Of a DNA stretch of 64,000 bases, positions 47,235-57,625 are shown in pieces (the stretch's first letter is position 1; each line of letters opens with the position of its first letter). Where the stretch lies: positions 4,976,888 through 5,040,887 of the forward strand of contig JAQFVV010012397.1 in the NCBI GenBank assembly GCA_028023455.1, in the 5' to 3' direction. The stretch is from Epiperipatus broadwayi. Its lineage: Eukaryota; Onychophora; Udeonychophora; Euonychophora; Peripatidae. The position numbers and the translations under genes were made by a program. A model generated the notes under the pieces. That model worked only from the letters and a program-made list of their open reading frames with translations. It had not been told where the DNA came from and made no database searches.

Positions 47235-49203
47235 TGTAGGAGTATATATATACTCATACATTCTCATACATTTATGTAATCAATATGTATAAATTATATT
47301 TACATTATTATTATACTTATGAAAATAAATATATAAAGTTACTATTTTTCATTCTTTAAAATGAAAAATGACATTGTTGACAAAAGACTGTTGACAAGGT
47401 GATAAATGACCTCTGGGTTCACAGTTTATCGAATTAAAAGAAATGAAATTAACTTAGTGTTTTAATATCTAATTGTTATTGCAACAATGAGAATGGGTAT
47501 GCTTCAGTGAGCTGATGGAGTGAGACATGAAATAATTCTGCTATTCTTGTTATTAGAAGAATACGGATTCTATTTTTATCAGCTATATTTTCATAAAAGC
47601 TTTTACTATGTTTGATTACAAATAACAGTGTAAGTTGAAGTTTATATTTTAAACAATTTAATACTCATTAAAAGAAGTTTCTTATACTTGTTCAACGAAA
47701 GTAATCTAAATATATTTTCGTGTTTTATAGAAAAAATTGTTTGAATTACGTTTTAAAATCTAAATAGTGTCTTAAAAAAAAAGAACATGTTTATAAAAAC
47801 TTCATTCAAATTTTATGTACTTTTCATTATAAAGAAAATGCAGATTGGCTAGAACACAAATATTTATCATGGGATAGATAAAATGCACTTGACTAATCAA
47901 ACATATATATGTGGGAATAACATCATTGCCGAATGCTTTAGAATTATAAAGAAATTAGATCTTCAAAATGGAATTATGAATGCCTTAAAATTATAAAAAT
48001 TAGATATTCAAAATGGAATTATAAATATTAATGAAGGAACTTTATATTAAGAAGACGAATATAAAGAGGAAACTAAATGTCAACTTAAGATATCCTAATA
48101 TTATTCTCTTTAATGTTTAACAACAAAGGAATCAAAAAACTGCGTCTTTGAAGGATTTTCATTCTTGCGAGGAACATTTACTTTTATAAATGCCATTTGG
48201 GATTTTTGAAAATTATAATTAGGAAAAGTTAATTTCATTTTCTTTATCATCGTAGAGAATTAATAATTTAGAATATTTTTGTTTTTGTTTATGATTAATA
48301 AAGATTTAAATATTGATTAATAAATGTTAATTTTGGGAATGGGATAATGTGAACTTAGAGGTAAGATATTAAACTATTTTTGAATCCACATATTATTTTC
48401 CATGACATGACACTACATTGTTTATACTAATCAAAATAGACTAATAAATGTAATGTGTGATAAAGAAATAAATGATTAACATTGTTGTGAAGTATATATT
48501 TTTATATTAATAAATATAACTTGACTGACAATCATTTTAACGAATGAAGGTGTTATATACAAATAATTGGATTATTATTTGTATTATCTAATTAGTGTAA
48601 ATTAGCGTTAATATAATTGTCTAAATATTAGGATACTTATATTTTAAATAAATTGTAAAATCACATAGTGTTATAGGTTTAGAAAATATATCTACCGTAA
48701 GCAAAGAGAATGTTTATATTTTTAATATAAGAAGGTAGATATATAAATATTTTTTTATATATATTGTAAAATTTAAATTATTTAAGTGTTAAATAAATAA
48801 GTATGTTTTTTATATTAAATGAAGTCTTCAATTTTGTTTTATTTGATTTAAAGAGTTAGTGAGAATCGTTGTTAATATTACTTTAAAGTATTGATAGGAA
48901 TTCCTGAAGAGAGTAAAGTGTTAAACTTCCCTAAGTTTGAAATCTGAGCAAAATGGTAAAGTTAATTAAGGTGAAAATTGATTTGATGTGGTTGGATATA
49001 ATAATTTTTTTAAAATAATAAATTAGTTATTGGGAACAAATATAGTTTTATATCAAAATTAAATCACATCATTCGTGGCATCCTATATGAAGACCTTAAA
49101 TCTGACTATAGTGAGATGCGACACCTTAACTTATCTTGTTGAGAGGGGGCATACCGTTACATATGGCATCCAAGTGAGGCTCTGAATTATATATACCGTT
49201 ACA
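47235..49203 (+). repeat. 5' LTR of element B
   Basis: 1969 bp, starting TGTAGGAGTATA and ending ACCGTTACA. It differs from the 3' LTR by scattered substitutions. Its last 42 bp repeat the preceding 42 bp (49151-49192 against 49193-49234), so the end includes a copied LTR/primer-site junction. Confidence 0.92.
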
Positions 49204-49205
49204 TA

Positions 49206-49225
49206 TGGCATGCCCAACATGGGGC
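49206..49225 (+). promoter_or_regulatory. Primer binding site, element B
   Basis: TGGCATGCCCAACATGGGGC begins two bases after the LTR. It matches the tRNA-Lys site TGGCGCCCAACGTGGGGC except for a two-base insertion and one substitution. Confidence 0.7.
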
Positions 49226-49586
49226 CTTGAATCCATATCATTATTATATTGAATCATAGATGTTAAATTGTTTGTATAGCGATACAAAACATTGAGGGAT
49301 AAATGGTATTAATAATGGTCTCATATTAAATGTGTTGTAAAATAGTAGGTAACAAAATAATGGAGACTTTGAAAATTAAATAAGTAAAATTTAAATGAAT
49401 AGATAGATCACTCGCTTAAAAATATAATTTTAAAATTAGGCATTAGGGTAAGAACACACATATATTACTTGAAAAGAGAAAGGCATCACATTAATATCCT
49501 ATGATAAATAATATATTATTGTACAAATAAAGTTAAGTTAAAGATAGTTTTATGATTACAAGAAGTAAGTATAAAATATTTTTTAT
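49226..49586 (+). other. Leader region of element B
   Basis: A 361-bp AT-rich stretch between primer site and gag start. No frame seen. Confidence 0.6.
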
Positions 49587-51449
49587 ATGGAAATGCAAAC
49601 TGAGATACTTAGTTCAGATATAGCTGATGATACTATGAATCGTACTAATGAACAAATAAATATAGGTGTGTCTGAGAGTAATTCTATATTTGATACTCAT
49701 GTTCCAGAAATTATGGACATTGTGGACAAACCTATAGAAAGTAAAACCAGTGATAATCCATCATTAAGTCAAATGATGTTAATGATGCAACAAATGATAG
49801 AGAATTTAAATACAAACATTGATACCAAGATGGAAAGTATGAATACCAAAATGGAAAATGTGAAAGTAGATATTACAAATGAATTATCAATAAAATTAGA
49901 TAATATAAAAATAGATTTGCAGGACGAGGTATCACAAATACAAACAAATATGAATAATGAAATTCACAAAATTCAAAAGGTTATTGAAGAAACAGATCTT
50001 AAGTGTCAAAAAAGATTTTTTGAATTTGAAACAAAGCTAGAAAATAAAGTAGAAAACAAATTTCTAGAAATAAAAACTGTATACAATCATCTCCAAATTG
50101 ATATGTATAAAATTCAAGAAGAGACTGAAAAGGTTTTAGATGAGAAAATAGAAGATGTCCACATAGAAATTAATAACCAAGACAAGAAAATTCAGTCTAT
50201 GGAAAAAGATTTTCAGTGTCTAAATGTGAAGCAAAATTTGATTGATTCAGATGTAAAGTTAAATAAAGATAATATTGAAATATTATTAGAGAATCAATCG
50301 GAGATATTTAATCAATTGGAAAATAAAAATATTACCGTAGATCAAACCATAAAAGTTTTGAAGGATGAGTTTGAGAAAGAAAGAAAAATAATGATGGAAA
50401 ATTATACCCAAGCTTGTAAAAGGATTAAATTATCTAATATTAAAGAAGACACTACTTCAGATAAATTTAATCAAATATTAGAAGCTATTAATAGGATAAG
50501 GGAAGATCCAAATAAAAAGGATCATCAAGATGAAATAGTGATTGAGATGGAAAACATGCAAAGGGAACAAAATAATGAGGATAATATTAGTTATTTTATA
50601 GGAGACTTTGCTCACCATCACAATCAACAATCATCTATAAATCTGCAAAAAGAAAATCTTAGCAATACAAATCACGTATTACAATCTAATGTTGTGAATC
50701 AATTTGTAAAATTAAAAAATTTTCAAGGGTTTACAAATGAAGCTCCAATAGAGCATCTAAAGAGTTTAAATTTATATTTTTCAGTAAATAGTAATTTGAC
50801 AGAAAGTGAAAAATTGATAGTAGCATACAGTCATTTACAAGGTGATGCTTTATCATGGTGGGAATCATTATTCCAAATACCTAAAACTTTTGAAGAATAT
50901 CAAACATTATTGATAAAGAATTTTTGGAATGGTGATCATCAAGAATCGCTGTTGTATCAAATACTTCAAGAAAAGTATAAAAGTATGCCAAGTGAACCTC
51001 TTACTAAATTTTTTAGAAGACAGGTATCAAAACTGAAAACCCTTGATACTTATCATTTTAGGCAAAATCAAATTATTCGTATTGCAAAACACAACTTACC
51101 TATGAAAATTGAGCAGTCTTTATTATTTTCTAATGCACAAAATATTGAACAAATTATAGATATTTTAAATAATATTGACTCAAATAACCAAAATCTTAAT
51201 CAAAATTATGTTGAAAGAAAGAAAGAAAATATTCAAGTAAATGCTATTAATTATAAAAAAAGAAAGCATAAGACTTTTAATCATTCACAAAGTAAAACAA
51301 CGAAATGTGATAATAATGCAGATGTTAAATTAAGTTCTGATACACGTCAAATTTCAGAAATTAAGAGTATGGCATCTATTAGTGGATTGAATAAAGGTAA
51401 AATAGGGTATAATAAAAATATCCCCAAAACAACAGCAAAATTAAATTAA
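49587..51449 (+). CDS. Gag protein, element B
   Basis: An intact 620-codon frame. Residues 1-60 are acidic and polar. Residues 60-340 form a very long coiled coil (for example KMESMNTKMENVKVDITNEL). Residues about 372-534 are the retrotransposon Gag capsid domain, with VKLKNFQGFTNEAPIEHL, LSWWESLFQIP, IKNFWNGDHQE, FFRRQVSKLKTL and AKHNLPMKIEQSL. The tail is lysine-rich, with no CCHC zinc knuckle. It is homologous to the Gag of element A across the capsid. It would assemble particles. It is intact although pol is broken, so it could still be supplied in trans. Confidence 0.85.
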   Translation: MEMQTEILSSDIADDTMNRTNEQINIGVSESNSIFDTHVPEIMDIVDKPIESKTSDNPSLSQMMLMMQQMIENLNTNIDTKMESMNTKMENVKVDITNELSIKLDNIKIDLQDEVSQIQTNMNNEIHKIQKVIEETDLKCQKRFFEFETKLENKVENKFLEIKTVYNHLQIDMYKIQEETEKVLDEKIEDVHIEINNQDKKIQSMEKDFQCLNVKQNLIDSDVKLNKDNIEILLENQSEIFNQLENKNITVDQTIKVLKDEFEKERKIMMENYTQACKRIKLSNIKEDTTSDKFNQILEAINRIREDPNKKDHQDEIVIEMENMQREQNNEDNISYFIGDFAHHHNQQSSINLQKENLSNTNHVLQSNVVNQFVKLKNFQGFTNEAPIEHLKSLNLYFSVNSNLTESEKLIVAYSHLQGDALSWWESLFQIPKTFEEYQTLLIKNFWNGDHQESLLYQILQEKYKSMPSEPLTKFFRRQVSKLKTLDTYHFRQNQIIRIAKHNLPMKIEQSLLFSNAQNIEQIIDILNNIDSNNQNLNQNYVERKKENIQVNAINYKKRKHKTFNHSQSKTTKCDNNADVKLSSDTRQISEIKSMASISGLNKGKIGYNKNIPKTTAKLN

Positions 51450-51603
51450 AGAGAGTCTTCGGAAATAGTTCCTCTCCTCAAAGACCCATATTTAAAATGA
51501 GGAACAAAAATAAAATTGTAGTTAAACAAATCACCAACATAATATGTTCAGAGGAAGATGATGAACCCAAGTATGCTGTTCAAATTGTCCATTAATTAAT
51601 ATT
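51450..51603 (+). other. Gag-pol junction, element B
   Basis: A 154-bp stretch. It is open in part in other frames (KYAVQIVH before the pol start). The natural link between Gag and Pol, by frameshift or stop readthrough, cannot be told from this decayed copy. Confidence 0.5.
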
Positions 51604-52692
51604 ATGTTTGAAGATTTGCAAATTAGAGCCTTATTAGATAGTGGTAGCCAAATATCTGTAATATCTGAGAAGTTTTATAAAAGGTTGATGGATAAAAATC
51701 CACATATTAAAACTTTACCTCTAAAATCAGTACAGATTAACCTAGCTAATAATAAAAGGGCAAAATTAATTCAAAAGCAGATCTGGATCAAACTAACTAT
51801 TAATCAAACATGTATTTATCATGTATTTTTGATATTAACTGGACTTATTCATGAAATGATATTGGGAGTAGACTTTTTACATCTGAACAAATGTTTGATT
51901 GATTTTAAAAATAAGATAGTTCATATAGGTGATGAGGTTTTAAGGATGACATTGTCTCCAAAGTATGATCTGTTGGAAATTGATTGTATAATGTCAAACG
52001 TACCAGTAACACTTGTAAAATCAAAAATTGCTGAATCAAATTTAATTGATGGCGATAATGTTAATAAATTGCAATCTATTATTAATGAATATAATACAAT
52101 ATTTTCAGAAATACCAGGAGTGATTGAAGGTTTTCAGCAAAGAATAAAATTAATTCATGATCAACCTTTTCAATCCAGATCTTATCCTATTCCTTATCAA
52201 TATAGAGAAGAAATATATAAACAAATTAATAAAATGCTTGAATGGGAAATCATTTCCAAATGCTCTTCACCATACTGTAATCCAGTTGTGACGGTGAAGA
52301 AGAAAGATGGGTCGATGAGATTTTGTTTGGATGCTAGACAACTAAACAAAATTACTGTCCCTGACAAAAATATACCACCGCCCATACACGAATTATTCGT
52401 GAGATTTGGAAACAAGAAAGTATTTTCTACTTTCAATTTGACCTCAAGCTATTGGCAGATAGAACTTCATCCTGAAGATTGCCAATATACCGTGTTTTGG
52501 TATGAAGGATTTACTTATCAATTTAATAGGATGCCATTTGGATTGATCAATAGTGGTGCTGCTTTAATTCGATGCTTGGATAAAACCTTATCTCCTGATA
52601 TAAAACAGATTGTGACAATGTATGTAGATGATGTTATAATTGCATCAATTGCAATTGAAGAACATCTTCAACATATAGAAATGGTTTTTTAA
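51604..52692 (+). pseudogene. Protease and reverse transcriptase, element B pol
   Basis: A 362-codon frame. The aspartic protease site ALLDSGSQISVIS lies at residues 9-21 and its partner region MILGVDFL near residue 87. RT follows with SPYCNPVVTVKKKDGSMRFC, LDARQLNKIT, RMPFGLINSGA and MYVDDVIIAS (YVDD, motif C). In motif A the usual catalytic aspartate in 'STLDL' is N (FSTFNLTSSYWQI), which should abolish polymerisation. The frame ends at a +1 shift in a T-run near 52690, after which the RT thumb continues in another frame. Confidence 0.85.
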
Positions 52693-53440
52693 AGAGTGTT
52701 TTGACAAAGGAATAAAAATCAATTTTAAGAAAAGCACTTTAGTATCTAATGAAGTGATCTTCTTAGGTCATATTGTTGGTCACAATGGGATTAAACCTCA
52801 TCCAGATAAGATTAGTGCTATACAGAATTTCCCTAAACCCACAAATAAAAAACAAATAAGATAATTTTTAGGAATATGTAATTTTTATAATCGTTTCTAC
52901 CAAAAATTTTCTGTTTGCATGGAACCGTTGTTAAAACTCATTAGAAAAGACGAGAAATGGAAATGGACTGAGGAACAAGATGATGCATTTGCTGGAATCA
53001 AAGCTGGATTTTTAAAGCAAACTATATTAGCTTTTCCTGATTTTAGCAAACCATTCATCTTACAAACAGATAGTAGCAGTTATGGATTAGGGGTAACCTT
53101 ATCTCAAATCCAAGAGGATGGCCAAACAGGAGTCCTCTATTTTATTAGCCAGCTATTAAAAGGACCTGAATTGAATTATATGGTTACAGAGAAAGAAGAC
53201 CTAGCAATAGTGTGGGCTTTTCAAAAATTTTGACAGATGCTTCTTGGATCAGAGGTGATTGTGATAACTGATCATAAAAGCCTTGAATTCTTGAATCATA
53301 GCTACTTGACTAATTCTCGATTAGTGAGATGGAGTCTGTTATTACAAGAATTCAATTATACAATTAAATATTGTAAAGGATCTGAGAATGTTGTAGCTGA
53401 TGCACCAAGTCAATATCCATGTAAATCAGAACAACTACAT
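52683..53440 (+). pseudogene. RT thumb and RNase H, element B pol
   Basis: Continues in a new frame with FLGHIVGHNGIKPHPDKI and a TAA at 52862-52864 within the 'FLG..N.Y..F' connection. The 104-codon frame 52919-53233 has LQTDSSSYGLGVTLSQ (RNase H first Asp) and TEKEDLAIVWAFQKF (Glu). A TGA at 53231-53233 interrupts it. VITDHKSLEFL (second Asp) and ENVVADAPSQ (last Asp region) follow. All RNase H acidic residues are visible, but the chain is broken twice. Confidence 0.85.
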
Positions 53441-54707
53441 TTATCGGTAGATAATGCCTACATTATGAATGTTGACCTGATAGTTGATGAAAATGTAGAG
53501 AACAATTTATTAAATATCCATAATTTACAAAATCAAGATAAAAATTTAATGCTTATTATTAAAACATTAAATAAAGAGGAAATTCTGTATACAGCCAGTA
53601 ATCTTCCATTATATAAGATAGATAATATGGTCTTAAAATATAAAATTAATGATAATTTAAATGAGTGGAGGGTAGTAATACCTGAAGTTCTAAAAGACCC
53701 ACTCATACAATATATCCATTGTTTATATGGACATTATGGTGTCTATAAAACTGAACAAACAATAAAGAATTGGTTTTATTGGCCTAATATGCATAAAGAT
53801 ATTTTGAACGAAATTCAAGATTGTCAAATATGTTTGAGAGCTAAACCAGTAAATAAAAAATATGTTAGTTCAATAAATTCTATCATTCCAGAAAGACCAA
53901 ATGAGATCTTAGCTATAGACTAGTATGGACCTTTACCTCCATTTAATAAAAAAAAAATTTTTAGTAGTAGCTTATGATCTCATCTCTAAATTTGTGTCTG
54001 CTTATCCAATACCCCAAGATAATACTAGATATACTATTAAAGTATTAGAAACCCTCCATTTTGAAAGGATAGGGAAACCTATGATGATCTTAACTGATCA
54101 TGGCACACCCTTCCTATCCAAAAAATGGAATATGTGGGTAAATAAACATCAAATAAAACATGTGCTTACTTCTATAAGGAATCCTCAGTCAAACCCATGT
54201 GAACGTGTAATGCGGGAACTTGGACGTTTGTTTAGAACTTATTTGAAAGATAATCACAAGGGGTGGGTAAAGCACACACCAGAAATGGTAAATTATATAA
54301 ATTGGAGTGTTAACGAGTCCACTGGATTCACACCCATTAAATTGCAATTAAAACAAAATATACCAATATTATTTAAATATTATAAGCCACCAATCCCTAA
54401 TTTAACCATAAACATTGAAAAGGATAGAAAAGAAGCTTTAGAAAGAATGAAACAAATGGCTCAAAAGCATCATAAAAATACATACAAGTCAAACTATCAA
54501 TTCAAAGTAGGTGACAAAGTATTTTTAAAGACACCAGATGTTAGTAATCCACAAAATTTTATTTTTCATAAATTTTGTAATAGCTATGAAGGACCATTTA
54601 CCATTATAAAGAAAGCTGGACCAAATGCATACTGGTTGGATTGTGATGGTGATGTACGAGGTACTTATAATGCTCATATATTAAAGCCCTACAGAGGAAA
54701 AATATAA
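53440..54707 (+). pseudogene. Integrase, element B pol
   Basis: The zinc-binding HHCC region is HCLYGHYGVYKTEQ to CQICLRAK (about 53720-53860). The catalytic core has AID before a TAG stop at 53921-53923, then a frame change in an A-run near 53950, LTDHGTPFLS (second Asp) and NPQSNPCERVMREL (Glu). The C-terminal part ends with a GPY/F-like module (YEGPFTIIKKAGPNAYWL) and NAHILKPY. There is no chromodomain. It would have inserted element DNA into the genome, but it is inactivated by the stop and frameshift. Confidence 0.85.
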
Positions 54708-55485
54708 TAATTGTCTTAAATAAACAATTACCATGAGTTTTGTAATACCTAAGTGATGTAATAATTATTAGGATTATAGAGAGAAAATGTAAAGAATTAA
54801 GATATGAAAGAGAAGGAAATACTATATATAATTGTGTCTAACTAAGATGGATCATATCATTAATGTGGAAATGGAAGACTGGTTACTTATACATTAGCAA
54901 GTTCACAAATGAATTCCAACTAATATATTTATTGGATGCTAAAGATAATCTAGTAAGTCTCAAAAACTAAGGAGCAGGATTGGCACCTTTAAATAAGTTT
55001 GTGTATGTTCATTTATTAGATGTCAGTGATAATCTACTAAGTCTCAATAAGGAGCAGGATTGGCATTTTAAATTAATTTATACATAAAACACTTATGAAC
55101 TAACTAATTAAAACTTAGTTATAGAATAATCAGGTTTTCTACCATATAATTATTTTGATATACCATTTTAAATACTTAGTATATTAATAAGGATACATTA
55201 TATAGCAATTCATTGAAAGAAGGGAATAAAAAAAAAGTAATCTAGATAATGATTTTTGCATACTAAAGTATTACATTATTTAACTTTAATAGATAATAAT
55301 TTTGAAATAAAATAGTCAGTATATTTATTCTATAATTTGATTAAAACAGACTATATTAGGTATACCATATTTAAGACATTAAAAAAAAACCCAATTGCCC
55401 ATAAAACAATTTAATTATTATTAAATATAATAATTAATAATATTTTTTTCTCTAATAATTGATGAAGAATTTAAGATTTTAAGTC

Positions 55486-55495
55486 GAGGGGAAAA
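55486..55495 (+). promoter_or_regulatory. Second polypurine-tract copy, element B
   Basis: GAGGGGAAAA preceded by AAGTC, matching the terminal tract 101 bp downstream. Both lie in a partly duplicated segment that starts with GATGAAGAATT. Confidence 0.6.
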
Positions 55496-55586
55496 TAAAA
55501 AAAATTTATGAATTGTAATGATGCATAAATGATAACAAAGATGAAGAATTAAAATAAAATGTTAGTTTATTTTAATTTTCTTAGTC

Positions 55587-55595
55587 GAGGGGAAA
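55587..55595 (+). promoter_or_regulatory. Polypurine tract, element B
   Basis: GAGGGGAAA directly abuts the 3' LTR start, in the position that primes plus-strand synthesis. Confidence 0.75.
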
Positions 55596-57562
55596 TGTAG
55601 GAGTATATATATACTCATACATTCTCATACATTTATGTAATCAATATGTATAAATTATATTTACATTATTATTATACTTATGAAAATAAATATATAAAGT
55701 TACTATTTTTCATTCTTTAAAATGAAAAATGACATTGTTGACAAAAGACTGTTGACAAGGTGATAAATGACCTCTGGGTTCACAGTTTATCGAATTAAAG
55801 GAAATGGAATTAACTTAGTGTTTTAATTTCTAATTGTTATTGCAACAATGAGAATGGGTATGCTTCAGCGAGCTGATGGAGCGAGACATGAAATAATTCT
55901 TCTATTCTTGTTATTAGAAGAATAAGGATTCTATTTTTATCAGCTATATTTTCATAAAAACTTTTACTATGTTTGATTACAAATAACAGTGTAAGTTGAA
56001 GTTTATATTTTAAACAATTTAATACTCATTAAAATAAGTTTCTTATACTTGTTCAACGAAAGTAATCTAAATATATTTTCGTGTTTTATAGAAAAAATTG
56101 TTTGAATTACGTTTTAAAATCTAAACAGCGTCTTAAAAAAAAAAGAACATATTTATAAAAACTTCATTCAAATTTTATGTACTTTTCATTATAAAGAAAA
56201 TGCAGAGTGGCTAGAACACAAATATTTATCATGGGATAGATAAAATGCACTTGCCTAATCAAACATATATATATGGGAATAACATCGTTGCTGAATGCTT
56301 TAGAATTATAAAGAAATTAGATCTTCAAAATGGAATTATGAATGCCTTAAAATTATAAAAATTAGATCTTCAAAATGGAATTATAAATATTAATGAAGGA
56401 ACTTTATATTAAGAAGACGAATATAAAGAGGAAACTAAATGTCAACTTAAGATATCCTAATATTATTCTCTTTAATGTTTAACAACAAAGGAATAAAAAA
56501 ACTGCGTCTTCGAAGGATTTTCATTCTCGCGAGGAACATTAACTTTTATAAATGCCATTTGGGATTTTTGAAAATTATAATTAGGAAAAGTTAATTTCAT
56601 TTTCTTTATCATCGTAGAGAATTAATAATTTAGAATATTTTTGTTTTTATTTATGATTAATAAAGATTTAAATATCGGTTAATAAATGTTAATTTTGGGA
56701 ATGGGATAATGTGAACTTAGAGGCAAGATATTAAACTATTTTTGAATCCACATATTATTTTCCATGACATGACACTACATTGTTTATACTAATCAAAATA
56801 GACTAATAAATGTAATGTGTGATAAAGAAATAAATGATTAACATTGTTGTGAAGTATATATTTTTATATTAATAAATATAACTTGACTGACAATCATTTT
56901 AACGAATGAAGGTGTTATATACAAATAATGGGATTATTATTTGTATTATCTAATTAGTGTAAATTAGCATTAATATAATTGTCTAAATATTAGGATACTT
57001 ATATTTTAAATAAATTATAAAATCACGTAGTGTTATAGGTTTAGAAAATATATCTACCGTAAGCAAAGAGAATGTTTATATTTTTAATATAAGGAGGTAG
57101 ATATATAAATATTTTTTTATATATATAGTAAAATTTAAATTATTTAAGTGTTAAATAAATAAGTATGTTTTTTATATTAAATGAAGTCTTCAATTTTGTT
57201 TTATTTGAATTAAAGAGTTAGTGAGATTCATTGTTAATATTACTTTAAAATATTGATAGGAACCCCTGAAGAGAGTAAAGTGTTAAACTTCCCTGAGTTC
57301 GAAATCTGAGCATAACGGTAAAGTTAATTATGGTGAAAATTGATTTGATGTGGTTGGATATAATAATTTTTTTAAAATAATAAATTAGTTATTGGGAACA
57401 AATATAGTTTTATATCAAAATTAAATCACATCATTCGTGGCATCCTATATGAAGACCTTAAATCTGACTATAGTGAGATGCGACTCCTTAACTTATCTTG
57501 TTGAGAGGGGGCATACCATTACATATGACATCCAAGTGAGGCTCTGAATTATGTATACCATT

Positions 57563-57565
<3 letters not shown>
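55596..57565 (+). repeat. 3' LTR of element B
   Basis: 1970 bp. It matches the 5' LTR with scattered substitutions. It ends ATACCATTACA and is followed by (AT)n. Confidence 0.92.

Positions 57566-57620
<55 letters not shown>
57566..57620. repeat. (AT)n microsatellite
   Basis: Right half of the target tract of element B, about 55 bp. Confidence 0.95.

Positions 57621-57625
<5 letters not shown>

Larger units (their letters stand above)
54708..55595 (+). other. 3' non-coding region of element B
   Basis: About 890 bp without reading frames. It holds a small direct repeat around AGGAGCAGGATTGGCA (about 54970 and 55045) and two polypurine tracts near its end. Confidence 0.65.
47235..57565 (+). 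mobile_element. LTR retrotransposon B (Ty3/gypsy type)
   Basis: Complete but inactive element with 1.97-kb LTRs (TGTAGG...ATTACA), flanked by ATAT on both sides in an (AT)n tract (47231-47234, 57566-57569). The order primer site, gag, protease, RT, RNase H, integrase with a GPY/F-like end, polypurine tract is that of Ty3/gypsy elements. Pol has at least two frameshifts and three stops. The LTRs differ at a few per cent of positions by eye, so it is older than element A. Confidence 0.9.

Noticed and set aside
52197-52436. Minus-strand 79-codon frame
   Set aside because: It is the antisense shadow of the RT of element B.
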